DNA of 64,000 bases, taken from positions 1,446,001 through 1,510,000 of the forward strand of contig NZ_CP074436.1 of the NCBI RefSeq assembly GCF_016858305.2, given 5' to 3'. The DNA comes from Polaribacter sp. Q13. Lineage in GTDB: Bacteria; Bacteroidota; Bacteroidia; Flavobacteriales; Flavobacteriaceae. The position numbers were made by a program, and so were the translations under genes. This document shows positions 17,103-26,107 of this stretch, piece by piece. The first letter of the stretch is position 1. Every line of letters starts with the position of its first letter. The notes beneath the pieces were generated by a model. The model was not told the origin of the DNA and ran no database searches. It saw nothing but the letters and a program-made list of their open reading frames with translations.

Positions 17103-18269
17103 ATGTACATTTTAGGAATTAAAGCTGACAACATTGTTGAAGCAGACATAAAAAGACTAATTGAAAATCAAATTCAAGAAAATAAAAGCCTTGACTATAA
17201 ACGAGATTTAAATTTTGCAAAGGACAAAGATAAAAAGGAGTTTTTGTTTGACATTACCGCAATGTATAACACTGATGGTGGATGTTTAATATTTGGTATT
17301 GAGGAAAAAAAAGACGAGAATAACCAAAATACTGGAAAACCTTCTAAAGTTACTGGAATAGAAATTGAAAACTCTGACAAGTTAACCCAACAAATAGAAG
17401 ATATTGTTAAGAATTGTACAGAACCGAGTATTTCGTCTTTAATAATAAAAGAATTAAAAATTGATGCACTCAACGTATTAATTATTGGAATACCGAAAGG
17501 TTTAGGTTTACCTGCAATGGTTACATATAATCAAACAAATAAATTCTTTAAAAGAAGAAACAGCGGAAAATTTGCTGTAGATGTTTACGAACTAAACAAT
17601 ATGTTTATGCAAAACCAAATACTTAAAGAAAAAGCTAATTCATTCAGAAAAGAAAGAATAAAAAGTGTCTTAAATAAAGAAAGTTTACCAAACCTAAAAG
17701 TCGACAACTCTTATTTTATTCATATTATTCCATTTGGTTTTTTAGATTATAATATAATAGACTTCACACAAACAGCAAAGAATAATATTCTTGATATGAG
17801 ACCTTTTAATGAAAGAGGTTGGGATAAGATGTATAACATTGATGGATATGCAACTTTTGGAACAACAGCAGATAGACAAGAAGTTTCATCTTACAATCAA
17901 ATATTTCGCAATGGAATATATGAGGTTTATACTTCTGAATTATTCCATCAAACTCAAGCTGGAAAACTTGGATTTAATGGAGTTTTAATGATACAAGAGA
18001 CAATTCGCTGTATAAAAGAAGCCTTATTAGTTTTAAATCAATTACAAGTAGAACCACCTTTTTTAATTTCTTTTAGTTTTCATAATGTTTTGGATAAATT
18101 AATGATAAATGGAAATAGTCAATTTTACAGAAGCTTTAAACAAAATGAAATTGTTTTTCCTTTAATATTAGTTCCAAATTATGAATCTGATATATATAGT
18201 TTAATAAAACCGAATTTTGATATTTTATGGCAATCATTTGGATTTTCAGAAAGCATTAAAATTACATAA
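17103..18269 (+). CDS. Cassette-encoded AlbA_2-domain protein (Schlafen-like)
   Basis: A 388-residue protein. The N-terminal 130 residues match the AlbA_2 (divergent AAA-4/Schlafen AlbA_2) domain: ENKSLDYKRDLNF near residue 32, KKEFLFDITAMYNTDGGCLIFGIEE near residue 45, then VTGI and an IIGIPKG strand. Such domains are found in putative transcription regulators and in several defence proteins. The C-terminal 200 residues (from about 190) resemble nothing I can name. A single gene between attC6 and attC7. Confidence 0.8.
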   Translation: MYILGIKADNIVEADIKRLIENQIQENKSLDYKRDLNFAKDKDKKEFLFDITAMYNTDGGCLIFGIEEKKDENNQNTGKPSKVTGIEIENSDKLTQQIEDIVKNCTEPSISSLIIKELKIDALNVLIIGIPKGLGLPAMVTYNQTNKFFKRRNSGKFAVDVYELNNMFMQNQILKEKANSFRKERIKSVLNKESLPNLKVDNSYFIHIIPFGFLDYNIIDFTQTAKNNILDMRPFNERGWDKMYNIDGYATFGTTADRQEVSSYNQIFRNGIYEVYTSELFHQTQAGKLGFNGVLMIQETIRCIKEALLVLNQLQVEPPFLISFSFHNVLDKLMINGNSQFYRSFKQNEIVFPLILVPNYESDIYSLIKPNFDILWQSFGFSESIKIT

Positions 18270-18277
18270 AAGCCAGT

Positions 18278-18411
18278 TGCCAACACCGTATATAATTTAT
18301 TGCTGGCTTCTCGCCTACTTACGAAAGTCCTCGCGAACTTTCTTGGTCGGTAATTATTTACTAAATTAGTTGCTTAAAACACGCAACAAACCATATACAA
18401 CAACGTTAGCA
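18278..18411 (+). repeat. attC-like site 7 (type B)
   Basis: R'' TGCCAAC (18278-18284), R' GTTAGCA (18405-18411). L boxes GTATAT/ATATAC. Central hairpin GAAAGTCCTCGCGAACTTTC. Confidence 0.85.
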
Positions 18412-18417
18412 AACATT

Positions 18418-19095
18418 ATGAAAAAAAATTCCGTATACATATTAATTGTAATTCTTACGACACTTCCCTGGTTTGTTTATTTATACTTTTTTTTTGATTC
18501 AAAAATAATAGTTGACAATAATAGTTGGAGTCAATTCGGAGGTTTCATTGGAGGCGTTTCTGCTTCTTTAACACTTCCATTAACACTAACCTTTGTTTTC
18601 AGAACATATTTAAGTCAAAAAATGGTTGAAAAGTTGAATTTAGATTCTATCGAATTAAATAAATTTAATAATTACTTTTTTGAATTGCTTAAAACTTTTA
18701 ACCAATATCGTTTTGAGCAAATGAAATTTTGGATAAAATCAGGAAATGAAAAAGAATGGGTATTTGGTTCAAGATTTTTTTTAGAAAGTCGCAGAATGTT
18801 TCAAAGGCATAAAGAAAAAGGATGTGCATTTTCATTAGCATATAATAAGACAGTAGATTTTAACAACTTAAGTTTTGAATATTATTTTAGAACTCTAAAC
18901 ACTTTATTTGAGTGGATAGAGAATGATAACATTAATCCAGTACAGAAGAAAAAATATATTGACTTAATTATAAATTCTCTTACCAATGACGAAAAATTTT
19001 TTATTAAAAATTTAGAGAAATTAGAATATGATTGGAATTTAAGTGTCTTGAAAAATAAAACAACAGATTTAATACTAAACTTTGACTATAAATAA
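18418..19095 (+). CDS. Cassette-encoded putative phage abortive infection protein (putAbiC-like)
   Basis: A 225-residue protein. The start at ATG 18418 lies only 7 bp after R' of attC7. Two N-terminal transmembrane segments (IYILIVILTTLPWFVYLYFF, then GGFIGGVSASLTLPLTLTFVF around residue 50) are followed by a cytoplasmic helical domain with NNYFFELLKTFNQYRFEQM. This order, a two-TM anchor with GGxxGG and then a FFxLLxxxNxxR helix, is that of the putative phage abortive infection family. If correct it would act at the inner membrane in phage defence. It shares its cassette with the next gene. Confidence 0.6.
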   Translation: MKKNSVYILIVILTTLPWFVYLYFFFDSKIIVDNNSWSQFGGFIGGVSASLTLPLTLTFVFRTYLSQKMVEKLNLDSIELNKFNNYFFELLKTFNQYRFEQMKFWIKSGNEKEWVFGSRFFLESRRMFQRHKEKGCAFSLAYNKTVDFNNLSFEYYFRTLNTLFEWIENDNINPVQKKKYIDLIINSLTNDEKFFIKNLEKLEYDWNLSVLKNKTTDLILNFDYK

Positions 19096-19136
19096 CGATT
19101 TATCAATAATTTTTAGCGGCTATTAAAAACAAAAAA

Positions 19137-19580
19137 ATGGGACTATTTAATAGAAAAATAAAAAAACAAACTGAATTACATAAAGAATTAGATTTAAATA
19201 TTGACAAATTTGAATATTTATGCTCTGACAAAAATAACGGAGGAACTGAATATAAAATTTATATTAAAAAGTTGGAAAAATTACAATTTAATTTATTTAC
19301 TAAAATTGAAATGTATGAATTTACAGATGGAAGTAAAAATGTTTTCTTGAGAAGTGATATAAATAATACTGATTACGATGAATTAAAGAATTTTGTCAAT
19401 AAATTAATCAAAATGTATGGAAATGATTTTACTAATTCAGGAAAATTAACTGAAGATGAAATCGACAATATTGCAATAAATAATTTTTGGTCAGGTAGAA
19501 CTTGGAATAATACAAAACCAATCATTTCTATTGACGCTTTAGATGATGAGTATTTTACTTTGACATTTTTAGGCGTTTAA
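19137..19580 (+). CDS. Cassette-encoded small hypothetical protein
   Basis: A 147-residue soluble protein, charged, beginning MGLFNRKIKKQTELHKELDL. A strand-rich core FNLFTKIEMYEFTDGSKNVF is followed by an acidic end with NNFWSGRTWNN. No family recognised. It is the second gene of the cassette between attC7 and attC8, 41 bp after the abortive-infection-like gene. A partner, such as an immunity or regulatory protein, is a guess from position only. Confidence 0.55.
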   Translation: MGLFNRKIKKQTELHKELDLNIDKFEYLCSDKNNGGTEYKIYIKKLEKLQFNLFTKIEMYEFTDGSKNVFLRSDINNTDYDELKNFVNKLIKMYGNDFTNSGKLTEDEIDNIAINNFWSGRTWNNTKPIISIDALDDEYFTLTFLGV

Positions 19581-19620
19581 TACATAATTTGAAATATGAA
19601 CAAGAATATAATAAAACGTT

Positions 19621-19754
19621 TGCTAACACCGTATATAATTTATTGCTGGCTTCTCGCCTACTTACGAAAGTCCTCGCGGACTTTCTTGGTCGGTAATTAT
19701 TTACTAAATTAGGTGCTTGAAACACGCAACAAACCATATACAACAACGTTACCA
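19621..19754 (+). repeat. attC-like site 8 (type B)
   Basis: R'' TGCTAAC (19621-19627), R' GTTACCA (19748-19754). L boxes GTATAT/ATATAC. Central hairpin GAAAGTCCTCGCGGACTTTC. Confidence 0.85.
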
Positions 19755-20202
19755 AAAATAGCTCAATCACTCAAATGCTGAATTGAAAATAGCTTTTAAA
19801 ATCCAAAAAAAGGAATATAAATTGCGAAACACTCTCTGAAGACTGGAAAATTCTGAAAGAATTTTGTTTGTTTTTTATAGAATTTAGAAAGTTTAAAAAA
19901 ATAAAAACTGAGCATTGCGGAATTATCTCTAAAACGAAAATTCAGAAAGGCTGAGAATTTATTGAAATAAAATTATTGTAAGAATTAAACACGTGAGAAA
20001 ACACTCAAACGGTGAAAAACCAAAAAAGCGGAATTAAGCAAAATGTGGAGTAAAAACTGTGTGAAATTATCTTAAAGTAAAAATTTAGAAAGGTTGAAAA
20101 TTTATTGAAAATCAAAAAAATATAAAATATTGGCGGAATTTTCACTCGAACGCTGAATTCAGAAAATAATAAGGAAAATTGGAAAATTAAAAAAACTACT
20201 TT
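19755..20202. other. ORF-less cassette 8
   Basis: About 450 bp without a supported gene. It carries the variant CACTCTCTGAA at 19830, several GCGGAATT words, and CACTCaAAcGgTGAAAA-like words. Its ends are complementary over 10 nt (GTTACCAAAA and TTTTGGTAAC). Confidence 0.7.
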
Positions 20203-20337
20203 TGGTAACACCGTGTATAAAAAATTGCTTATTTTTAGCTTAACCGAAGGCAGTTGCATTTTTACTCACTTCAATTTTCCTGCGGAAAATAGCCGTTCAT
20301 AAAAATCGCAACTTTCCATAACACAACAACGTTAGCT
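20203..20337 (+). repeat. attC-like site 9 (type C)
   Basis: R'' TGGTAAC (20203-20209), R' GTTAGCT (20331-20337). GTGT pairs with ACAC at the L boxes. Central hairpin ATTTTCCTGCGGAAAAT. Confidence 0.82.
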
Positions 20338-20413
20338 ACAATTCCACTCATTTCCAAAAAACAATTACTTTTAGAAAAGATAAGAGTTTGACAATAAATA
20401 AAAAAACAGAATA

Positions 20414-20707
20414 GTGAAAAAGATACATTTAATATTTTATTTTTATAAGTCATTTGCATTAGCAAGTATCATAATATCTGGATTTTTATGTTATTTAATA
20501 AATCTTTGGGAAAGAAATGGATTAATAATTTCGATACTAATATTCTTTAAAATAATTACATTAGGAATTATCTACTATTTTATAAATGACTCATATAAAG
20601 ACGAATTTATTTTTTACAAAAACCTTGGTTTATCTGAAAAATACTTATGGATTTCAACTATTAGTTTTGACTTTATGATTTATTTTATAATGATAATATT
20701 AACTTAA
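20414..20707 (+). CDS. Cassette-encoded small membrane protein of an ABC system
   Basis: A 97-residue protein starting with GTG at 20414. Three hydrophobic helices are seen: residues about 8-30 (FYFYKSFALASIIISGFLCY), 36-58 (LIISILIFFKIITLGIIYYF) and 80-96. A DEFIFYKNLGLS segment lies between helices 2 and 3. It ends directly before the ATG of the ABC ATPase gene, so it is probably its membrane partner. It is far smaller than a normal ABC permease. Confidence 0.6.
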   Translation: MKKIHLIFYFYKSFALASIIISGFLCYLINLWERNGLIISILIFFKIITLGIIYYFINDSYKDEFIFYKNLGLSEKYLWISTISFDFMIYFIMIILT

Positions 20708-21367
20708 ATGAGAAAAAATAAATTAGAAATCGATAGTGTTTTATTTGAAGTTAAAAATAATCAAATATTAAATAATGTCTATTTGAAACTTGAAACAGGA
20801 ACTATTACAGCTGTATTAGGAAGAAATGGTGCTGGAAAATCTTCTTTGTTCAAAATAATTATGGGAACTCTCAAACCAAGAGAAAAATCCTTACGAATTA
20901 ACGAAGTTTCTTTTTTCAATAAAAATCCTTCAAATAAAGATATTTTATATTTATCACAAAACAATTTTATTCCAAAAAAACTGAAAATAAAAACAGTATT
21001 CAATTTTTTTAAATTAGATTTTTTTGATTTTGCAGAATCTTTCCCAGAATTTAAAAACATATCAAAAAATTGTTTAGGAACATTATCTGGAGGAGAAAGA
21101 AGAATTATTGAAACATATCTCATTTTAAAATCGGAATCAAAATTTGCAATACTTGATGAGCCTTTTTCTCAAATTATGCCTGTTCACGTTCAAAAAATTA
21201 AGAATTTAATTATTCAATCTAAAGAAAAAAAAGGAATATTAATTTCAGACCATTTATATGAACATATCAAGGATATAAGTGATGAAATTTACTTGGTAGC
21301 TAATAAAAAGGTTTACTTAACAAAAGAAAAATCTGATTTAATTAGGTTAGGCTACTTGAGAAAATAA
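20708..21367 (+). CDS. Cassette-encoded ABC transporter ATP-binding protein
   Basis: A 219-residue ABC ATPase: Walker A GRNGAGKSS near residue 38, Q-loop LYLSQNNF, signature LSGGERR near residue 125, Walker B FAILDEP near residue 148, and an H-loop-like ILISDHLYEHI. It resembles LolD/bacteriocin-export-type ATPases, but the substrate is unknown. It is fused in a two-gene cassette with a three-TM protein, with no gap between them. Confidence 0.88.
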   Translation: MRKNKLEIDSVLFEVKNNQILNNVYLKLETGTITAVLGRNGAGKSSLFKIIMGTLKPREKSLRINEVSFFNKNPSNKDILYLSQNNFIPKKLKIKTVFNFFKLDFFDFAESFPEFKNISKNCLGTLSGGERRIIETYLILKSESKFAILDEPFSQIMPVHVQKIKNLIIQSKEKKGILISDHLYEHIKDISDEIYLVANKKVYLTKEKSDLIRLGYLRK

Positions 21368-21371
21368 CTGT

Positions 21372-21505
21372 AGCTAACACCGTATATAATTTATTGCTTG
21401 CTTCTCGCCTACTTACGAAAGTCCTCGCGGACTTTCTTGGTCGGTAATTATTTACTAAATTAGTTGCTTGAAACACGCAACAAACCATATACAACAACGT
21501 TGTAA
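21372..21505 (+). repeat. attC-like site 10 (type B)
   Basis: R'' AGCTAAC (21372-21378), R' GTTGTAA (21499-21505). L boxes GTATAT/ATATAC. Central hairpin GAAAGTCCTCGCGGACTTTC. Confidence 0.85.
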
Positions 21506-21611
21506 AACATTTGTCTAAACCAAGAGACAGCTTTACTCACCGAAAAGTATAGTTAACTAAATATGATTTGATTAATACAAACCAAATTTGAATATTTGAA
21601 AAACGAAAACA

Positions 21612-22211
21612 ATGAAAAACATACTATTTACTTTGATTTTAACTTTAAATTTTGCTGTTTCAAATGCAACAGATAAAGAAATAATAGCCGAAGTTGTATT
21701 TGAGAATTTAACAACTAAAGAATCAATTTCAGGAGAATTCTACATAAATGAAACTAATGAAAAAATTGAAATAGCAAATATTGAAAACTTCAAAATAACA
21801 TTACCAAAAAAAGGAAAGTATCTGTTTAGGTTTATTACAGAAGACTTTATTGCTTTTATTTCTTACCCAAGAAGAATTACTAATAAAAAAAATGTAATTA
21901 CAATTAAACTAATGTCAAAATATTACTCCGCGAATTTGGAAACTGACGTTACAAATGAAGAGATTGAAAATAGAATTTCAGACGAAAATGTGAATTTTAT
22001 AATGCACGGAATAGACAACTCAATACCAATTGAATATTTAGAATTTAAGAAAAAATACGGAATTGGATTAATAAAGGAAAATTGTGTAATCGACCCAATT
22101 TCAATGAAAAAAGCAAGAGAAAATAATCAGAGAATTTTAAAATATTTGACAGATAAATATGGAGAAAACTGGTTGAAAGAACTAAAATCAAAACCATTCG
22201 GAATAAAATAA
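21612..22211 (+). CDS. Cassette-encoded secreted hypothetical protein
   Basis: A 199-residue protein with a signal peptide (MKNILFTLILTLNFAVSNA). The region after it, EIIAEVVFENLTTKESISGEFYINE, looks like a carboxypeptidase-regulatory/Ig-like beta domain. A helical C-terminus with FKKKYGIGLIKENCVID and LTDKYGENWLKEL follows. A single gene between attC10 and attC11. Function unknown. Confidence 0.65.
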   Translation: MKNILFTLILTLNFAVSNATDKEIIAEVVFENLTTKESISGEFYINETNEKIEIANIENFKITLPKKGKYLFRFITEDFIAFISYPRRITNKKNVITIKLMSKYYSANLETDVTNEEIENRISDENVNFIMHGIDNSIPIEYLEFKKKYGIGLIKENCVIDPISMKKARENNQRILKYLTDKYGENWLKELKSKPFGIK

Positions 22212-22217
22212 AACGTT

Positions 22218-22350
22218 TTACAACACCGTATAAACTTTATTGCTGGTTTTAGCTCACTTGGGAAATTCCTCCGGAATTTCGCCGTTCGTGTTTTATTTAG
22301 TAAATTCACTGCTTAAAAAACGCAACAAAGCTTATACAACAACGTTGCAA
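22218..22350 (+). repeat. attC-like site 11 (type A)
   Basis: R'' TTACAAC (22218-22224), R' GTTGCAA (22344-22350). L boxes GTATAA/TTATAC. Central hairpin GAAATTCCTCCGGAATTTC. Confidence 0.85.
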
Positions 22351-22743
22351 GTAATAGCGGAAAAAACTCAGGCTGAATAAAATTGTGGTTCGAAATTCTT
22401 CATTTTTTGAGTTTTTAAAGTGCGAGAAAACTGAAAATTGCTGAACAATCACTCGCGAATCAAAAATTTCATCAAATTGCGGAATCTCCAATATTGTGGA
22501 ATTTAGCAAAGTTCGGAATTAAGCAAGTTTGCGGAATTTTCTCTCTTACTCAAAACAGGAAAAAAGGTTTCCAAAATTGCGGAATTGAGTTTCGTTCGGA
22601 ATTGAGCAGTTTTGCGGAATAATCACGAGCACGAAAAATTTGAATTGTATTCCAAAAAGAGAGGAATATAATAATTAAGGAAAATGCAGAAAAAAGTGAA
22701 ATTGGAAAATATGAAACCCGAATTGTGAAAAAAAAACTACTAC
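22351..22743. other. ORF-less cassette 11
   Basis: About 390 bp without a supported gene. It has four GCGGAAT words, two TTCGGAATT words, and CACTCGCGAAT at 22450. Its first 20 bp and last 20 or so bp are nearly identical to those of cassette 16 (25573-26114), which carries a gene. Confidence 0.7.
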
Positions 22744-22877
22744 TTGCAACACCGTGTATTAAAAATTGCTAAATTAGTGCTTAACTAAAAGCAGTTGCAT
22801 TTTTGCAAACAACAATTTTCCTGCGGAAAATAGCCGTTCACAAAAATCGCAACTTTCATTACACAACAACGTTAGCT
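22744..22877 (+). repeat. attC-like site 12 (type C)
   Basis: R'' TTGCAAC (22744-22750), R' GTTAGCT (22871-22877). GTGTA pairs with TACAC. Central hairpin ATTTTCCTGCGGAAAAT. Confidence 0.85.
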
Positions 22878-22891
22878 TTAATTACAAAAAA

Positions 22892-23473
22892 ATGCACAAT
22901 AGAAATTCAAACTTAGCCGAATCTTTAAATGAGATTTTTTCTACCAAAGAAATTGAATTATTTTTTAATTACGAATTAAATAATGATGATATTACTTTTT
23001 TAAAAACATGCATGAAAGAGGTCTTAACTATTATTCCTCCTGACGCATATAACTGTGCTAATTTAAGTTCTCTATTAGGAGCTGTGATTGTCGACCATTC
23101 TAAAATCCCTATAGCTATAATGACAGGTCATTTAGATTATAAAGGCTCTAGAGTTTTTAACTGTGAAAAACCAATTTCAATAAAAACAACAAATACAAAG
23201 GAAACACTTTGGAAAGGACATTGTTGGATTGAATTTGGTCAATACATCTTAGATATTTCTATTTTTAGAACAGTATACTATTCTGAGAATTTCCCTCCTT
23301 TAATTAAACGAGATATCATTAATAAATATGGAGAAGGAAAAGGTGCAATAATGATTCCTAAAGATGCAATTGAAGAATATGGTTTTGAATACACGCCTTG
23401 TTTTGCTCTTAATAATGAACAAATAAATGGCTTAGTACAAGGAACAAAAGAAAAATACCTAAATAAAAACTAA
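22892..23473 (+). CDS. Cassette-encoded protein with Cys-His-Asp papain-fold-like pattern
   Basis: A 193-residue soluble protein. Cys in YNCANLSSLLGAVIVD (about residue 50), His in WKGHCWIEFG (about 110) and Asp in YILDIS (about 120) follow the Cys-His-Asp order of transglutaminase/NlpC-type enzymes, where the Cys heads a helix and the His and Asp lie on strands. I infer a possible cysteine peptidase or acyl-transfer fold; no family name can be given. A single gene between attC12 and attC13, 15 bp from R'. Confidence 0.6.
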   Translation: MHNRNSNLAESLNEIFSTKEIELFFNYELNNDDITFLKTCMKEVLTIIPPDAYNCANLSSLLGAVIVDHSKIPIAIMTGHLDYKGSRVFNCEKPISIKTTNTKETLWKGHCWIEFGQYILDISIFRTVYYSENFPPLIKRDIINKYGEGKGAIMIPKDAIEEYGFEYTPCFALNNEQINGLVQGTKEKYLNKN

Positions 23474-23607
23474 AGCTAACACCGTATAAACTTTATTGCT
23501 GGTTTTTAGCTCACTTAGGAAATTCCTCCGGAATTTCGCCGTTCGTGTTTTATTTACTAAATTCACTGCTTAAACAACGCAACAAAGCTTATACAACAAC
23601 GTTGTGT
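23474..23607 (+). repeat. attC-like site 13 (type A)
   Basis: R'' AGCTAAC (23474-23480), R' GTTGTGT (23601-23607). L boxes GTATAA/TTATAC. Central hairpin GAAATTCCTCCGGAATTTC. Confidence 0.85.
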
Positions 23608-23661
23608 GTAATTTACACGCAACCAAATCGGAATTTGAACATCTAATAAAAAAACAATATT

Positions 23662-23970
23662 ATGAAAAATTTGATTTACTTATTTATTTTGACTTTAGGA
23701 ATAATTTCTTGCAGTTCTGATGATGAAATTGAAAATAATGAATATGAATTTATAGCGGAGTATTCGACTACTGTAACTGTCGGTGGTGTAGTTGGAATAT
23801 CTGAGCGAACTTTCGAAATCGGAGAAGTTTACTCTGCTACGGACCAAAGTGCTGATGCAATAACAATAAGAATTGCTGAACATTCGGAATTAAATGATGA
23901 TTGCCCAAATAGTTGGTGTTATCAAGAATTATTAGATGTTCCGAGTGAATTTCTTCAATTATTAGAATAA
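23662..23970 (+). CDS. Cassette-encoded small lipoprotein
   Basis: A 102-residue protein with a lipoprotein signal: MKNLIYLFILTLGIISCSSDD, with the lipobox Cys at 17 followed by Ser and Asp residues. The mature part is acidic, with a short beta region and two cysteines close together (DDCPNSWCYQ). A single gene between attC13 and attC14. Function unknown. Confidence 0.65.
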   Translation: MKNLIYLFILTLGIISCSSDDEIENNEYEFIAEYSTTVTVGGVVGISERTFEIGEVYSATDQSADAITIRIAEHSELNDDCPNSWCYQELLDVPSEFLQLLE

Positions 23971-23990
23971 GTGATTTGAAAAAAAACTAC

Positions 23991-24123
23991 ACACAACACC
24001 GTGTATAATTAATTGCTACTTTTAGCTCACTTGGGAAATTCCTTCGGAATTTCGCCGTTCGTGTTTTATTTAGTAAATTCACTGCTTAAACAACGCAACT
24101 AATCATACACAACAACGTTGTAG
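23991..24123 (+). repeat. attC-like site 14 (type A core, changed stem)
   Basis: R'' ACACAAC (23991-23997), R' GTTGTAG (24117-24123). The stem is GTGTATAATTAATTGC against GCAACTAATCATACAC: both arms differ from other type A sites yet still pair, so the stem covaries. Confidence 0.85.
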
Positions 24124-24162
24124 GTAAGCTAAAAACCAAAATAAATCAATGAAATTCGAACT

Positions 24163-24681
24163 ATGAAAAAAGATTCTTATACTGGACTTTCTTGGATGAC
24201 AGAGGAAATAAAAAATGAATTAATTATAAGAGATAAAATTGTTGAAAATGAAGATATCGAAAGTCTATTTTCTTTAAAAGATAATTCTGACTTTTCAATT
24301 GCATTGTATGAAATCCTTGAAAAAAGAAACGAAAAAGAACCTAATTCTCTAAATGAAGTTGAACTAAATTTATTTTTATGTATGAATTTGGAAAATGCTG
24401 GTCAAGCGGACAGTATACTTACTTTTCTGCAAGAATGGTTTCCTGAACAGAACGAACAAATAATTAAATCATTAAATGAAATTGGAGCAATTAAATCCGC
24501 TGAAATTATAAAAAAAGCGATTGAATTACTTCCCAAAAATGGTAGTTGGTTTTTTGAAAGTTCAACTGAAAACTCCGAAAATATAATGATCAAATTAGAT
24601 AGTGATTTTTCAAGTTACCCAGATGGTTCAATAGGAGATTTATATAGAAAATATGCTGAAAAACATAAAAGTGAAATATGA
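24163..24681 (+). CDS. Cassette-encoded DMP19-like (DUF4375) protein
   Basis: A 172-residue acidic, mostly helical protein. The central pattern ELNLFLCMNLENAGQADSILTFLQEW, then EIGAIKSAEIIKKAIELLP and the late DLYRKYAEKH, follows the DUF4375 family that includes the DNA-mimic protein DMP19. The acidity fits a DNA mimic, but I infer this from pattern alone. A single gene between attC14 and attC15. Confidence 0.55.
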   Translation: MKKDSYTGLSWMTEEIKNELIIRDKIVENEDIESLFSLKDNSDFSIALYEILEKRNEKEPNSLNEVELNLFLCMNLENAGQADSILTFLQEWFPEQNEQIIKSLNEIGAIKSAEIIKKAIELLPKNGSWFFESSTENSENIMIKLDSDFSSYPDGSIGDLYRKYAEKHKSEI

Positions 24682-24692
24682 AAAAAGCCTAC

Positions 24693-24826
24693 CTACAACA
24701 CCGTGTAAAAAAAAATGCTAAATTAGAGCTTAATTAAAAGCAGTTGCATTTTTGCAAACAACAATTTTCCTGCGGAAAATAGCCGTTCACAAAAATCGCA
24801 ACTTTCATTACACAACAACGTTAGCC
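24693..24826 (+). repeat. attC-like site 15 (type C)
   Basis: R'' CTACAAC (24693-24699), R' GTTAGCC (24820-24826). L boxes GTGTAA/TTACAC. Central hairpin ATTTTCCTGCGGAAAAT. Confidence 0.85.
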
Positions 24827-24831
24827 ACAAT

Positions 24832-25434
24832 ATGACGAAACTAAAATCCTTATGGAAAAAACCTACAAAAACTTTTGAATTAATTCTTTCTGAAAAAATT
24901 AGTTGGTTTAAAGTTTTTTTATTTTTCAGTTCTAACGGTATTGTCTTTTCATACTACTTAATGAAATCTAAAGGTTTAATAAAAATTGAATCTTTTAAAG
25001 AAACTATAATCTCAATTATTATGATGTTAATCTTTGGCATTATATATGGAGTTATTTCAAATTTTAGTATTGGATTTTTTATTAAACAAACTGGAAAAAT
25101 ATTTGGCGGAAAAAATGACTTGAAAAAAATATATAATGTTTTGAGTTGGTCTTATTTACCATCAACTTTTTCTGTATATTTTATAATTGTAAATATTTTA
25201 ATGGCGCGAGTTTTGACAACGGAAATTGAATCAATTGTTGCTATTATTTTAGCTTTATTAGTCGGAATTTTTTCTCTTGCTCAAGCAATTTTAGGAATTT
25301 GGCAATTAATTTTAATTTTTAAAGGGCTGAAAGTTGCGCAAGAATTGAATAGTTTGAAAACAATTTTGAATTATATAACGGGAGCTGGAATATTTGGAAT
25401 TATTTATTATTATTTAATATTTCCACACTTATGA
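24832..25434 (+). CDS. Cassette-encoded YIP1 family membrane protein
   Basis: A 200-residue protein. It begins with a cytoplasmic LWKKPTKTFELIL segment typical of bacterial YIP1-domain proteins, followed by about five transmembrane helices and the internal SWSYLPSTFS motif after helix 2. The ATG is only 5 bp after R' of attC15, so its ribosome site and promoter would have to lie within the preceding attC. Function of bacterial YIP1 proteins is unknown. Confidence 0.7.
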   Translation: MTKLKSLWKKPTKTFELILSEKISWFKVFLFFSSNGIVFSYYLMKSKGLIKIESFKETIISIIMMLIFGIIYGVISNFSIGFFIKQTGKIFGGKNDLKKIYNVLSWSYLPSTFSVYFIIVNILMARVLTTEIESIVAIILALLVGIFSLAQAILGIWQLILIFKGLKVAQELNSLKTILNYITGAGIFGIIYYYLIFPHL

Positions 25435-25446
25435 AAAAAATACTGT

Positions 25447-25579
25447 GGCTAACACCGTATAAACTTTATTGCTGGTTTTAGCTCACTTAGGAAATTCCTC
25501 CGGAATTTCGCCGTTCGTGTTTTATTTACTAAATTCACTGCTTAAACAACGCAACAAAGCTTATACAACAACGTTGCAA
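25447..25579 (+). repeat. attC-like site 16 (type A)
   Basis: R'' GGCTAAC (25447-25453), R' GTTGCAA (25573-25579). L boxes GTATAA/TTATAC. Central hairpin GAAATTCCTCCGGAATTTC. Confidence 0.85.
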
Positions 25580-25662
25580 GTAATAGCGGAAATCACTCAA
25601 ACTGAAAAAATTTGATTTAAAATTCTAAATTTAGAAAGCGGAAAAAAGCAGATAAAAAAAAT

Positions 25663-26094
25663 ATGAAAAACATAATTTACATTTTATTTTTAATAGTTGG
25701 AATTTCTACTTATGGTCAAAATACTTCCTTCGAAGATAAATATAAAGTAGAATTTAAATTTGTTCAAGAAGAGACTAAGGAACTTTTACCAGGATCAATA
25801 ATTGAAATATTTTCTGGAAATGAGAGAATTGATGTCGGAATTTCAGACTTTTCCGGAAATCAATATTTCTATCTTAAAAAAAGGAAAATAAAGCATAATA
25901 AAATTAATATAAAAGTTTACGGAATTAAATGTAAAGTACATAAGCAAAAACTCATTTTAAAGAATAATTTGAAAAAAACTATTTTCCTGAAATATGGAGA
26001 AACTGAATACGTTAATCGCAAAAATTTAGGAGAGTTTATTAAAAAATTGAATTTCCCTGAACCTGAACCTTTTTTGTGTGGAACAATAGATTGA
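25663..26094 (+). CDS. Cassette-encoded secreted hypothetical protein
   Basis: A 143-residue protein with a signal peptide (MKNIIYILFLIVGISTYGQ). The mature part, with PGSIIEIFSGNERIDVGISD, resembles a carboxypeptidase-regulatory-like beta-sandwich, ending with KLNFPEPEPFLCGTID. A single gene in a cassette whose two ends match those of the empty cassette 11. Function unknown. Confidence 0.62.
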   Translation: MKNIIYILFLIVGISTYGQNTSFEDKYKVEFKFVQEETKELLPGSIIEIFSGNERIDVGISDFSGNQYFYLKKRKIKHNKINIKVYGIKCKVHKQKLILKNNLKKTIFLKYGETEYVNRKNLGEFIKKLNFPEPEPFLCGTID

Positions 26095-26107
26095 AAAAAA
26101 CTACTAC

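Noticed and set aside
18370..18417. Upstream extension of the putAbiC-like protein
   Set aside because: It reads through attC7. The ATG at 18418 directly follows R'.
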